From assembly GCA_000697665.1 (NCBI GenBank), contig KL197712.1, positions 1-64,000 on the forward strand: a stretch of 64,000 nucleotides of DNA. Direction: 5' to 3'. Position numbers and translations under genes: made by a program. The notes under the pieces were generated by a model. That model saw nothing but the letters and a program-made list of their open reading frames with translations, ran no database searches and was not told the origin of the DNA. Numbering within the stretch: position 1 is the stretch's first letter; every line of letters starts with the position of its first letter. Positions 11,107 to 23,310 of the stretch are shown piece after piece. The DNA is from Jaapia argillacea MUCL 33604 (taxonomy: Eukaryota; Basidiomycota; Agaricomycetes; Jaapiales; Jaapiaceae).

Positions 11107-11217
11107 TCAAAAGGAGACCGAGTCCCCAGACGACACAAGCCACAAGTGCAAAAGCAAGGCCATGGTAAATAGGGCGTCAAAATTTGGGTTAACCATAGGA
11201 GGGGCCGTCCCCCTCAT
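11107..11217 (-). CDS. Possible 36-residue hydrophobic micropeptide
   Basis: A short frame MRGTAPPMVNPNFDALFTMA... continues with a hydrophobic leucine-rich segment (LLLHLWLVSSGDSVSF) and a TGA stop. The composition, NPNFDALFTM followed by one membrane-length helix, looks like a small tail-anchored or secreted peptide. No homologue is recognised, and there is no supporting promoter or splice evidence. Confidence 0.2.
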   Translation of the reverse strand: MRGTAPPMVNPNFDALFTMALLLHLWLVSSGDSVSF

Positions 11218-11842
11218 AATAGTGGTTAGAGTATTAAGACGCCTGCAAGGGAGGAGAAGACGCCAGCGTTGGCTGGAGATGAGAGAAGAGGAGGGAAGAC
11301 TTACTACTACGATTGATCTAAGCCATTGTGGCTAGAGTGGTGGGGATTGGGAAGGGCGAAGGGGGTTTATATTGGGAGGTGGATGCGCGAACGGACCTGG
11401 TAGGTTGGTTTGACCTTGGTGAGATGGGGGTGTATGACTCAAGCTGGGTACGGGTCCGAGAGGTCAAGCAACACGCCGAGTGCGTGTCTTGACATTGTAT
11501 GCTTTGTGACTCACGACGTATCTTCATGGATTCACCGGATTGAAAAACCTATCACTCTGGAAAGCAGAGAGTTAGAAAAAGGGATACAGGAGGCAGGATA
11601 GGGAGTCTTGGAGCCCTGACGGCGTGACTTGGATCAAACATTATTAGAGATCGAGTGAAGGCTATTCAACGTCTCGATTGGACTCCCCAGTTGACTCCCT
11701 ATGATATCCGACCAATATGTCTAATGCGTCAGATGATAGGTGACGATCATGGATCAGCTACGTGCCTTATGGTTGTATGCTTGAACCAAAGGTTGGTGAA
11801 CGCGGTTTGGGAAGACTTGCGGCGTTCAAAACTAATCTCCCG

Positions 11843-12196
11843 TCAGCGTCTGTTCCATGCCAGGTACGACCAACAACGAAGATCGTTAGAACTCATAAGT
11901 AGAAACGATAATGGGTTGCGGAACTCACGACATGTTATAGTTGGTGGGGTTAGCATATCCAAGACCTTCCACTGATCGGGAAGCCTGACTTGCACTTCCG
12001 CGAATAACAAACGAAACTTGTCGGGGTTCGGGGCGTCAATAGAAAAACGAGTTCTGTGGATTGTCGATTCGGTATTGAGGAGGGAATGAGATGAACGAAT
12101 ATCAGAGACGAATGAAAAGACCCGACCAAAGGAAAGAAACCTCACCATCTTCCAACTATAATCCAATCCGACCTCGATATCCTCCCGCACGATCAT
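11843..12196 (-). CDS. Weak hypothetical gene fragment
   Basis: A 117-codon open frame with coding-like patches: VGVGMIVREDIEVGLDYSWKM before a GTGAGG donor-like site, and RFSIDAPNPDKFRLLFAEVQ after a CACAG acceptor-like site. It may be two exons of a small unrecognised gene, but removing that intron shifts the frame, so the structure is unresolved. Confidence 0.25.
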   Translation of the reverse strand: MIVREDIEVGLDYSWKMVRFLSFGRVFSFVSDIRSSHSLLNTESTIHRTRFSIDAPNPDKFRLLFAEVQVRLPDQWKVLDMLTPPTITCREFRNPLSFLLMSSNDLRCWSYLAWNRR

Positions 12197-13359
12197 CCCA
12201 ACGCCGACGGAAGCGAGAGCTTGACAGGATCACATCACTGGCCAACTTGATCACTGCTACGATATGCATATAGTCGTAGATATCAGTTGTAGCACTCGAT
12301 GTTATACAAGAAATGATAGTGGACGATCAGCCACTTTCTTCGATGATGGATATTCTCCAATGGAACATACTGTTTGCGGTTTGGTGCACGAAAACAGCAC
12401 ATTCAATGGAGAATGGACCAAGATCAAACGGAATTGAGTCCAGGTGGGACTGTTTCGTTGGTGAGTTGAGAAGTACTGTGGGGTCTGACGAGTGACGTAG
12501 GGCGACAGGAAGGTTTGCGTCCTGAGCTAGCGCGTCCGCCGTCGTTCGTTCCTAGACGCTAAAGCGAGTTAGCTATATGTAGAACGTCGGGAGAGTTATG
12601 TGGCGGGCTCGGAAAGATCCTGGGGTTGTGTCGAACTGATATGAGGGTACGCGTCGACCGTCGAACGAAATGGGTGGATTGAATGGGATGATGGTTGGGA
12701 GGTGGTGGTGTCGTAAAAATCTGGGCTTTCGAGTAAGGGTTCAAGGGAAACGAAGGTTTCGGGAAATCGCGAGAGGTGTTTCGGTGATTTGCTTGGAAGG
12801 GGGTGACACGGTGACGCGACACGTATGGAGACCACATTCGGTCTGTACACTTTTGGGAGGACTTGCCCAAAGATGAATCGAGGATAGATCACAAGTGCGG
12901 GGAAGTTGTGATTCTGGAAGAGGCGGACACATTACTGCGGCGTAGAGTTGCTTGATTAGTGTTTGACTCCCAAGAGTCGGACGAGGACGGAACGCGTGAA
13001 GAGATGTTGAAGGGGAGAGTAATACGTGTATGGACTTGGGTGGTGATCGATGCATAAGGAAAAGAGGATTAGGATGTGATGGATTGATGGGTGTGTGACT
13101 ATCGATTGGGACGTAAGAATAGGGTGAGGAGTATTTAGGTGGAAGGGAGTGGGGAGTGTGGGGGATCAGATGGCACATAAGAAAGGCCAACGTTCGTGCA
13201 GGAGATGCGAATCCGTGATCAAGTAAAGGGCAGCGGACGATCTAATCTGGAGGGTAATCTGGAATAATAAGCGTGGGAATGCCCATTGAACGCCAATTAT
13301 GTCATTATTGTAGCAGTTATATCACTCCTCCCCCAAATCCAAAATGTGACCGAAGTACG

Positions 13360-16001
13360 ATGCCTTACTCTTCGCTCTCTTTGGGCCCGCTGCCCTCCTT
13401 CTCCTCCTCACAATCCCTCCCAAAACTCAGCCCACAAATCCCCATGTCGCCTCTGTCCTCGTATCCCAGCTCCGGCACCCCACCGGTAGCAGCAGGAAGC
13501 ACTCGCAGGCTGACGACGCGAAGAGGGTCAGTGGCAGCATCCGATCCATGGGGTCACCACGCCAAAGAGAACCTCAACCCAGAACGCACCACTTCCTCCC
13601 GCCTCACTATCGTCCGCGTCACTTCTCCTCCTGTCAACCTCGAAGAACCTCCCCGTCCTGGTTCCCCCCACCACCGTCGTCACCCCCACCCGCACGCTTC
13701 CCTCTCTCACTCTCATCGTCGTCTCGGTTCATCTCCTTCTTCCCTCTCTGGTTCCTCGCCAACCGCTTCCGCAGGCAGAGAAGTTAAAGAGACTAAAGAA
13801 CGTCTCAGTTTCGCTTCCTCCTCTTTTGGTGGTGGTGCTACCTCGGGACCAGGCGGTCGACCAGGCAGCCCGACATCAGGTCGTCCAGGCTCTCCAGTCC
13901 AACGCCCAGGTCCACCCTCCCACCACCAACGTTCCCACTCCTTCTCCAAAAAGAAGTTATCCCCCGAAGAACTATACGACCTAGCACGTCAAGCTACAAA
14001 CCCAACATACACTCCCTCCCCTCGTCATTCCCCAGTCATCACTACCCCCCATTCTCCAATTTCGAGAGATGGACAAGTACAACAGGAAAAGATGACTCCT
14101 GCTAGTTTCACACAACTTCCGGATGATGTTTATTTGCCGTTCATCGATAGGCCGAGTGAAGTCGCGTTGATGATGACTACTATACCTACAGCCAAACTAT
14201 TCGCCTTGCTCGCTCAAATCTTTCCCGTCACTCGTGATCTTCCTCCCTCCCAACCCCCGGACCAATCCCCAGATTCATCACCCTCACTCCACCCAAACCG
14301 TCTCTCAACAATCTCCTCCTCTTCCTCCCTCTCTTCCCTCTCCGCCTCGTTCTCTGCAACAACACAACCCCCATCATTAACAGGCGACCCACTCAAATGG
14401 ACGTGGCCACAGTTATCGTGGTGGTTGAAACATGTGGATAGGGATCAAGCGGATGATGTAGAATGGGTTAGGAAAGCGAGGAGGTGTGTGATGGGTCATT
14501 CGGAGTTGGTTTGGGAGAGGGTTAAAGGCGCTTTGGGCGTGCCGTGTGAGTTGGATGGTGAGTGGGACGGGGAGGTTTGGGGGGATGTCAAGGAGGGAAG
14601 TGTTGAGAGGGAGGGTGGGGTGGCTGTTGAGGGTGGCAGTGGACATCATCATGCGCATGGACCTGAGCCTAGCGCGACTTCCACTGGGATATCACCTATG
14701 AACCCCCTCCCATCCGCTTTCGTCCACCGTGACCCCCACACCCAACACCACCATCACCACCCCAAAGAAACAGACGTAGAAGGCGACGTAACAGGCGCCG
14801 GCCCAATGGAATTCGACGAAGATGAAGAAGAAACCTTGTCCGATCGTGAAGAGCCCGATGCTGATACCGATGATGGCGAGGAGGGAGGGAGGTGGGGAGG
14901 AGGAGGAGGAGGAGGGTATGAAGGTGATGAAGAAGAAGATGGGTATGAGAGTGTTAGTATTGAGCAGGTTGTGGTTCATCCTACACCTCCTCTTGTTGGG
15001 AGTGATGCCGGTGGTGCGGGTGCGGGTGGGTTGGGAGATATTGGGGAGGAGGGGGAGGAAGAAGGGGAGGGTGGGATGACTACTCTTAGTTCCGATCTTG
15101 GTGCGTTTTCCTTTCCAGTACCCAAACTTGGTGTTTACTAACTTGGTGTTGTTGTGTTGTCGTCGTCAGGAGCATCGACACAGAAAGAGAAGGAGGCGAA
15201 TGTGATTCAAGGATTGAGGATCTCGACTTTACCTTCTAATCCTAGTTCGCTTGGGGGGCCTGTGCAGAAGAGTCCGTTTTTCTTTGCTGTGACTGGGGTG
15301 TTGCATCCGTATTCGGTGCATGGGGGTGAGATGGCGCATTCGCCTGTTGATGTGCATGGGCATGGGCATGGGCTAGGACAAGGACAGACGCCGTCTGGTT
15401 CGAATCCGAATAGTGCGGGAGGGAGTGGGGTGAATAGTGCAGGAGGGAGTGGATTGAATAGTGCGGGAGGCAGCGGGACGAATTCGTTGACCAATAGTCC
15501 TAGGATGATGAGGAGACTTTCGTTTGGATCTCAGAGACGGTTATCTTTTGGTTCTACTGCTGGGGGAGGTACTGGGGGAGGAGGGAGGGGAGAGGAAGGA
15601 GGGTTACCTTTTGATGTGTTGAGGGATAGAGGACCTGGGAACCCACTTTTCCCTAGTAATTTTGCGAATTTGGCTTTGGGGCCTACTTTGAGTGCCAAGT
15701 GAGTTTCCTTTTCCTTGATCTCTCCCTCTCTTCTCCCTCATCGTTCCCTCCCTCTCTCCCTCGTCCCCTCGTTCCCTCCCTACCTTCTTACGGCCCAATA
15801 TCCTGACTTTTGCGTTTCGTTTTCAGCAACCCAGCCTTACGAACGCCCACCAACCCACCCGCACCTGCGTATTCGAACCCGCATGCGATCAGAGGTCAGT
15901 TGTTGAGGAGGAGAGGGTTGGGGAGTTGGGCGGATGGGTGGGATCCTAGTAAACAGGAGTATGCGGTTTCGTTTGATAGTGGGAGTAGTGTTGGTGAGTG
16001 A
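13360..16001 (+). CDS. Large serine/proline/glycine-rich protein of unknown function
   Basis: Three exons (13360-15100, 15170-15698, 15827-16001) give 814 aa. The first 250 residues are Ser/Pro-rich and disordered. A more ordered core follows the start of exon 1's second third: SPEELYDLARQATNPTYTPS, LPDDVYLPFIDRPSEVALMM and WTWPQLSWWLKHVDRDQADD. Next come a glutamate-rich acidic stretch and a glycine-rich exon 2 with three copies of NSAGGSG and two SFGSQRRLSFGS-like phosphosite motifs. The C-terminus RGLGSWADGWDPSKQEYAVS looks conserved. An alternative last exon (donor at 15994, acceptor at 16122, stop at 16296-16298) also keeps frame. An in-frame upstream ATG lies at 13273. No known domain is recognised; a regulatory or scaffold protein is a guess. 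Confidence 0.7.
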
Positions 16002-16349
16002 GGGAGGTGTTGTGTTATGAGGTGGGGTGGTTGGTGGAGAGTGGAGGGCGGTGATGTTGGTGGACGAGGTGAGAATGTTGATTTGAGTCGTTTTGGATTT
16101 GGTGTTGATTCTTGATGTTTAGGTGGGGGAACGTCGTTCGCGATACCTCTTTATTGGACGGAAATCCCGTCTCGACTCGGTTTTCTTTTCCCTGGGTTTG
16201 AGGTCTTTCAAGGGGACCCGTTTATATGTATATCATTGTCGTTATGTTTCATTGGACATTGTTGTGATACCACTCATCAACTTGTGAGCATGCATTGAGT
16301 TGAAACCGTCAGAATTGGACTGGGGACAATCTTTCTTTCGGACGTGAAT

Positions 16350-16570
16350 GAGAAAGCTATGATAGTATACAACAGTGACGAACGCTACAAGAGTGGTTTT
16401 GAGAATACAGAGGGGAACGTGAATGGGAGGCTATAATATAACTGTGACCAAGGCCGACACAAGAATGGGAATGTGAAATATGAGAAGCTATGATAGTATA
16501 CAACAGTGACGGACAGTTCGTAAAAGCGCTACAATTGAAGAGTGGTGTTGAGAATACAGACGGGGGAACT
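16350..16570. repeat. Degenerate short tandem repeat in an intergenic region
   Basis: The motif GCTATGATAGTATACAACAG occurs near 16355 and again near 16486. Each copy is followed by AGAGTGGT-TTTGAGAATACAGA or a close variant. A more diverged middle copy (GGGAGGCTATAATATAACTGTG) lies near 16426. The unit is about 55-130 bp with roughly three copies between the convergent ends of two genes. Confidence 0.65.
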
Positions 16571-16703
16571 TTGAAAGCTTGAACGTCCAAGAGAAGCAAT
16601 AATACAACCTGCGGAGGATGATTCAGACAGGGATGGGTTTGAAAAATACGAGAAGGGGAAAGGTTGAACGTCTACGCACTCACGAGCTACACTGTCAAAT
16701 CTC

Positions 16704-19700
16704 TCAATCATCTTCTTTCGGGATGGGTAGCCCCTTGGTCGCTGAAAGACCTTTGGTGCGATCTCCTGCAACGTAATCCTTCACCCAATCCCAGGACTCT
16801 TTCGTGTCCAACAACCCCGGCTGCATCCTAACCAAAGCTTCCATGCTCTTCTCGGATGCCGCTCGAGGGTGGTCCCTGAATACGTTGCCAGGCGTAAGAA
16901 TAGCATCGAGGACTTTCTGTCTCCGAGGACGATTTTTGAGAACTCGGTAAACACGTTCGTCGCGCCCTTTGACGTGAAAAACGTAGCAACCCGGGGCATA
17001 AGGATGGTGGGATTCGCTAGTGGGATCTTGGGTGACTATATCCGGTTCTTCGCTAGTTCCAAAGTCTTGCTGGATGAAACAGAAGGGATTACTAAAACCC
17101 CGACTGGCGAACATGTCCTGCACAGCGTCAGGGGTCGAAGTTGGTACGCGGTTCTTCTGTTGCCAAGCGATGAACGTGAGGTTGGTCGGCACGAGAGGCA
17201 CATCCTTCCCAAAACACGCGGGGACGATGGAATCGATTTCAGCCGGGTCTTCCGAGCATTGGATTGCCATGCCACGAGCGAGGGAGGCCATGAGGACCTG
17301 GGAGCCAAAGACACCGTCGTCGTACGCCGGTGCAAAGTGTGAAAAATGGATCCAGGCATTCTTGAAAGTTTCCGAAAAAGGTTCGCCGGGGGCGTTTTGT
17401 GGGGTCGAGTTGCATATCTTGTCAAAAATAGGCGGGGAGAAGAGATGGCGGAGGAACTCGAGGAGTTTAATGGGAACGTGCCATTGAGGTTCGGTGCGGT
17501 CAAACATTAGCGGATCTCTGATGGTGCCGAGTACGTCGTCGTAGGCCATGATGAGCAAAAATCTATGCGCCAATTCGCCAGGGTCACCGCCCTCAACTAA
17601 ACCGTTTGAAAGGGCCTCGAAAAGGGAGTCCAATATGGTGCATGGATAGCGAGCCATGACACGACCAGCCGCTTCGGCGAGAATAGGTTCGGAAGGAGTG
17701 CCTGCATGCGCAAACTCCAGATGTGCGGGGAAAGCAAGAAGTACATGCATATGGCGTTCAACTGCTTCTTCCAGCAGTTTCTTCGCGTCGTGACGAGCGG
17801 GGTTGAAGTTCAGCAACATGCGACGGGAAGCGACGGCTAGAGCAGCTGCTTTGGGTAGGCTGGGCTGACTCAAGGTTTGACAACATAGTTTCTGGGCGGC
17901 GAACTCGAGGATAGTGGAGGAAAGATCACCATTGCCATCGCCGTATAATGAGGCCCAACTACAGGTGCATTCCCTTAAAATGATTGAACTATCTGGAACT
18001 GAGGTAAACTCACAGGGGACGACCGAACTGAACGATAAATTCCACCTTCCCGACATCTGTCAAAGTCAGACCACTGTGCACTGTATCAGAAGCGAAGACG
18101 TCGAAAGGTAATTCGGTGAAGGGGGGGACGAGGCTTTGGGCAGGGGAAATTTTATCTCGTTCTGGTGGTTGAAAGTAACTTGACGGAGAGACCTGGCCAA
18201 GCCGAAGGTCTGTGGACATAACAATGGTGGCGAGGGGTTGAAGTTTAAGTAGGCTCAGAACGTGCGTGAGAACGTGATATGCGGAGCGACTTCTGACATT
18301 TGACTCTACCCTGTCCATGAGGAAGTGCGCCTCGTCGATAGATATCACCAGCAGCGCAGCCCCGGTCGGCCGGCTGTGGCCTTCGTGAACAGAAGTGTGG
18401 ACCACCTCGCTGAAGGTCCGGGAAAGTGGAATCAGTCGATTAGCGAGATCTTGGATGATGGGTTCCACGGTGCTGGACAATTCCGCATGTATCTTCTTAG
18501 CGTTACCGTTCGGCTGAATTGTATTGATAGTGGCGTCAAGTGAAGCTTTCAAATCATCTAGAAAGTGGTGAATAGACGTCATTTAGACAAGTGGTGAACT
18601 GACTGGTAAGCACACCGGGGACGCCAGCTCGTGTGTCTTTGGGAGTCTCTACACTCTTATGGATTGCCTGGGGGAAAGAAGGGCATTATGATGGGAACGC
18701 GGAGACTAACAGATATAAAGAACCTCAGCTGCCCAGCAGATTTGCTTGTACAATTCGCCGCGATTAGAGGTCCGAGAACCAGGATCTGGATGACTCAAAA
18801 AAGAGTACCATGCGAAAGCACAGCATTCGTAGGAGCAGTGGGGATGGGTGTTCGCTTTGAGTATGATGCGAAGAGAGGTAAATGCAGCAATTAAGAAAGC
18901 AGCATATCGATGGGAGAGATGTCGGTCTGTTTCTCCATGATTTCGATGAAGATACGCTCGCACCTCCTCGTCGGTCGGCGGATACGCTATTCGATCCCAA
19001 TGTCAAATTTAGTGGCAGATAATCAGTATGCAGCTCACCTGCACCATCTACTGGGCCGCGAAGAATGAATGGCAAGGTTATTCGAAATTTGGCCAGTTCG
19101 TCCGAAATACGCGATTTGCCAAACCCATCGGATTGCAGTAGGGGCAGAACATGGCAAAAAGATGGGACATAACCCTCCATAGGAGTCATGTAGTCTTCGG
19201 CCGGTAGCAGCCCCCGGTCCACTAGTTTGTCGAGAGCTTCACATAATGCTCCAACATAAACGTCAGCTTTAAGAAACTGGGTCTTAAATGCAGCCACAAT
19301 CTCTGACCGAGAGAGTAAACAACATAGAAGAGTAGCTGTGACGAATAGGAGACGTTACCATGATCTGACATTGATATTGTCAGATACACGTTAAGGAAAA
19401 CCAAATTGCACAGATGGATGAACACACATCTTCCACGGGGTTTGACTGCAACCAAACCTTCCCTGTTACTTGGAGTAATGCTGAAATCTAGAAAGGGGTC
19501 AATGGCAGCCACTGCAACGAAATTCAAGCACTAACATCGAGAATAGAGTTTGTCAAGGGTTTCTGAAGCGAATGCCTCCATGACGTCCTCCCGAAACGAT
19601 TCCCGTTCGCTTTCATGCAATGCTAAAAATTCCTGCATCCTACTGCGCAGAGGCATATTCGGTTGTTTCACGGTTAGAAAAATAGAGTAAACGATGAATA

Positions 19701-19788
19701 CGGCATCCCAGTTGAACAGCTGGCCATGCTTCGGCGCTAGTAAAGGGCCCGCGTCGAGGAGCTCAGCGAGTTCTTTATGAGTATGCAT
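16704..19788 (-). CDS. Lineage-expanded basidiomycete P-loop ATPase-like protein
   Basis: Seven exons (19788-19536, 19487-19359, 19302-19039, 18986-18724, 18667-18616, 18557-18014, 17958-16704) give 919 aa. The N-terminal part (FNWDAVFIVYSIFLTVKQ) precedes a Walker-A-like QSDGFGKS at residues 184-191. AYPPTDEEVRAYL follows, then a Walker-B-like LLVISIDEAHFL at 389-400. The protein continues with the sensor-like segment VQFGRPLWASLYGDG, repeated helices and ARGMAIQCSEDPAEID. This order (degenerate P-loop, xxDEAH, FGRPLW, C-terminal helical half) matches a large uncharacterised family I know from Agaricomycetes that is often multi-copy. ATP-driven signalling or defence is inference only. The canonical first glycine/alanine of Walker A is glutamine here, as I recall for the family. 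Confidence 0.8.
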
Positions 19789-20279
19789 TGTCTGAGAGTA
19801 TGATAGATCGTCATGTGTTGAGACAGGATATCGTTGGGAAGAAAGGGGTGCGGTGTGGAAATAGTATCACATGGCACCTCGATCAATCGAATAATTCGAC
19901 TCTTCAGTCCACAAGTCCGAAGTCCGCAAAAGGTCAACGACTGCACAGCTCTTCAAGTGGAAGAGAAGGGCGGCAACTTGTTGATGACGGAGCTCAACGT
20001 GTCGAGCGGGATTATAATGATTCTATTCCCGAAACTTGGAATCTCCACAGTTGAACGTGAAGCTTTCGAGTCGGATGATGAATCGGCACATACGAAGGGT
20101 CGTGGAGTCAGCAATGCCGCTCTGCGAAAACATTGGGCAAGACAGGTGAGGTTACAACAAAGCAAACAGCCTATTTGGCGCAAGTACTTATCCCATTCTC
20201 ATACAAGTAAAATCGACGGGAAGGGAGGTAAAGTGGGTGTTATGACAGGGTCGTCCGGTCGTTGTTGGGGTTCCGGAAA

Positions 20280-21394
20280 CTAGACTTGTCTTGCATCGAC
20301 TCTGAGGGAGACTGACAAGTCAGTCCGAGTGTCGTGAGATAAAGAAGCGGTAGTGGAGAACAGACCTGTGTTCGATTTGTATTCGATGGTTGTTGTCAGA
20401 GGTAGATTGAGCACTCTCCGTATCGTATCCCTGCGCCACACGCAAAAAAACGTTGGGTTTCATCCAGCTGGTGGGTTACTCAGACGGCTCACCTTATCCT
20501 CTCCCTCACTTTCGGGTCGCCCTCATACCTATTCCATATACTAACAATATCTTCACTCTGTCTCACACTAATGGTACACCCACAGATCTCCGGCCAGTCT
20601 CCCAATGGAGGCGTCGTGGCTTCCCCACTTGTGCTCTCACTAGCGCTCCGCACAATCCCACCTCCACCATCCCGTCCATCGGCAGGGTGAGATGAACCAC
20701 AATCGTCAAACTGATCCCCGACAATCGCTAAAACAAGATCCTCCCACAATCTGTCAGCGACGCCTTTTTTAAGACGTATAATCCATTTTCCACCAGTAAT
20801 GTTCAGAGGGTCTTCCCATACTGGCCGGCGGATGCCAGAGTGGAAGAGGAGATAGTCGGTTGTGGGGAGGAGGGCCGACGGAGGGTTCAGGTGGGAGAAT
20901 AATGACCAGAAGGATTCCACCTATAGAGGGGAGCTACGATCAACACTTGGGACAAAGAGAAAGGTAAGAATTACTACTAACAGATCCAAACGCGGATATT
21001 TTCTTGATGCCTTCTTCGTAGTTTGTAATTTTGTTACCTGGGGCGCGGTGTTGGCGGTACCAAAATACCCAGCTGCATAGAGGGCTATATCAAAACAAAC
21101 CTTCATCCGCAGAACAAGAGAATCACGAACATACGTGTTTCTCAGAGGGTGCAAGCCTGGTGAGCCGTTAACGGAACCAGGGACAGATCGCTCTTTTGTC
21201 TGCGTCTTCTCGTCTCCAGATGAGAGTGAACTAGAGAACTTGGCTGAAGGTAGCCTCGAGCGTGATGAGGGTGCAGGATTTGGGGCACTTGGTGGAGGTG
21301 CCACTGCTGGTGTTGTCGTCGTCTGCGTACTGCCAGAATTGGCGTTTGCCAAGAAACGGGATTGGTGGGAGTGATTGGAAAAGTAACCAGCCAT
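20280..21394 (-). CDS. eIF4E-family cap-binding protein, class II (4EHP-type)
   Basis: Four exons (21394-21135, 21072-20982, 20920-20493, 20430-20280) give 309 aa. A disordered Ser/Pro/Thr lead of about 85 residues precedes the eIF4E fold: TWVFWYRQHRAPGNKITNYE, FGSVESFWSLFSHL, PVWEDPLNITGGKWIIRLKK, RLWEDLVLAIVGDQF, EICGCTISVRQSEDIVSIWN and RDTIRRVLNLPLTTTIEYKS. The cap-sandwich position that is tryptophan in class I eIF4E is tyrosine here (TNYEEGI), and the GTFASVEQFW-like spacing matches metazoan 4EHP. The second tryptophan (VWED) is kept. Such proteins bind the mRNA cap weakly and repress translation of chosen messages. A Gly/Ser-rich insert of about 40 residues sits between GDQF and the EICG strand. 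Confidence 0.9.
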
Positions 21395-21759
21395 AAAAAA
21401 TTCAATAAAAAAGCGTTAGGGTGGAGAGAGAGAGCAGCAGTAAGTTTATTTGTGCGGCTTTCTGGAGAGTTGACTTTGGTGGTAACGAGAATAAGCACAA
21501 AGGCGGACGATGGGCGTGATGTGGTGAGCTGAAGTCGCAGATCTGGGATGAGAAACCGTGACCGGAGCAGGAGACCTGGGGGACTTAACTGGTCTCCTCA
21601 AAGGTCTCCCCTGGACCCTTCATGTCGCAAATCATGCTTACGTTTTGCACAAAGTTGCTCCGCCGCATCACCCGTCACCGAACGCCCTACTCCTTCTACC
21701 TCCAGGTTTCACCGACTTTTTTCTATCTTTCTTGGCCTGTTTATGAATACTATACACCA

Positions 21760-22989
21760 ATGAAACTCATGCTCCGGCCAGAATGGAGGCTCAGGCCTTT
21801 GTCCTCCTTCCTGGGTGTTCTCGATATCAAGACTGGTGTCATAATTGCCCTCCTTTTCGCAGTGAGTTTTCTGTTGCGATCTTGGTCGGAACCGTGTTGA
21901 CAGAGTATGGCTTGGCCACTGCTATAGCTACTGAACAAGGTAGCTGGAGTCTACGGACTGATTGCCCTGCTGACGGGCGCTGGAGGGTCGGCTGCGCAGC
22001 TCACGCTCTATATCTACTCCCTTCTGGTTCTCGTTGCCCTTGGATGGGCTCTCCATGCTGTTAAGCAGGTGCGTGTGCTTGTTGCGATCAACTACTGCGC
22101 CATAATGCTTAATCCCAATGAAGGAAGACGCAAAGAACACACTATACTTTGCCCATCTGTTTTTCGCCGATCACATCTTGTCCACTGTCTGGACGGTATT
22201 CTTCGCCGTCATATGGTTCCTTTTCACACCTCACGACGGGAGGCGACAAGCAAGTTCCCCTGCCCAGGAGGATATCATGAAAAGTGTGCCAAATCACCGT
22301 AACATGACGGAGGATGAACGGATGACCGCTGCTTTGACTATCTGGAATAAGGAAAAGGGCCCTGCTCTGTCTATCATCATCATCGGATGGCTTGTGAAGG
22401 TATGTTGTGTCACGTCCTTCCGGGCGAACGAAGAACACTACGGCTGATTCACGACTAGTTCTACTTCGTCTTCCTCTTATACTCCTACGCGACCCATTTG
22501 CGTAAAGGCTCCTACCGCTCCCTTCCTCATTCACGCCCAAACGCCGCATCTACATCTCACAACGCTACCGCCTACGATCCCCTCAATGAAGAGGACGACG
22601 AAATCGAGGATTTCTATCGTCTTCCAGTGCGTTCACCGCGAACAGCAGGCGGCTCATCCATCTCCAGCTTCGCCGACTTTATCACTGCACCGGGTCGCGG
22701 TAAGCGATCAAAAGACACTACCGTCATCGCGACCAAGAGTCCCAACCCGGTTACAAAACCATTCATTGGCAGCAATGGGGATGCGAACGATGATGATATG
22801 GAAGATGAAGTGCTTTTTGAAGATGATGAGCTGGCTGGAACTTCTTCTGGTCATCACTCAAAGTTTGGCAGCACAACGGAGGATAGTGGAACTAGCGTGA
22901 CAAGCTCACCGTCTGACGAGGATAGGGAGAGGGGAGAGGGTAGGCATGCTCGCAACTACAGTCCAGCGACGCCACTACGGCGTTCATAA
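21760..22989 (+). CDS. KEI1: Inositolphosphorylceramide synthase subunit Kei1
   Basis: Four exons (21760-21861, 21928-22068, 22124-22399, 22459-22989) give 349 aa. The family start is clear: MLRPEWRLRPLSSFLGVLDI, then KTGVIIALLFALLNKVAGVY spanning the first intron. Four hydrophobic segments follow (around VYGLIALLTG, LYIYSLLVLVALGW, HILSTVWTVFFAVIWFLF and ALSIIIIGWLVKFYFVFLLY). The C-terminal third is hydrophilic and acidic. Kei1 is the essential Golgi partner of the catalytic subunit Aur1 in fungal sphingolipid synthesis, localising and activating inositol-phosphoceramide synthase. Start MKLMLRPEW follows family usage; an in-frame ATG at 21622 would add 46 residues. The gene diverges from the eIF4E-like gene across a 365-bp shared promoter region. 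Confidence 0.92.
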
Positions 22990-23310
22990 TTTCGCAGACC
23001 TTGATCACGGACACCAGTTCCCCATCTGTCTTATTCGTGGCATTTTGTATGTATCCATCTCGCGTTCATTGCTCGAAAGGATGCAGTAATCACCTAGATC
23101 AAACATCACCTGTTGTCATTCACTCATTTAGCATTGGATTTTCCCAACAACCCGTACCCGCCGTATTTCCTGTAATTGACCCAGAGTATGATGAAGAGGG
23201 ATGTCTTTCATTATCAGTATACCCAATCCCATACATTGATATCCCGACCAGCGAACCTACGCTAAAAACCACTAAATTCTATTTTGCGCTAGATTCCAAC
23301 TATCTCCAGT

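Larger units (their letters stand above)
10389..13359. other. 3-kb gene-poor region
   Basis: Apart from two weak candidates on the minus strand (listed separately) I see no gene, RNA or repeat. Several open frames of 60-150 codons overlap on both strands between 12559 and 13190 but are proline/serine-rich, lack splice context and look like chance. Confidence 0.4.

Noticed and set aside
12559-13190. Overlapping proline/serine-rich frames on both strands
   Set aside because: Low-complexity composition, no splice sites, no family; judged chance.
15390-15410. tRNA B-box-like GGTTCGAATCC
   Set aside because: It lies inside a coding exon and there is no A box or cloverleaf around it. No tRNA gene was found in the window.
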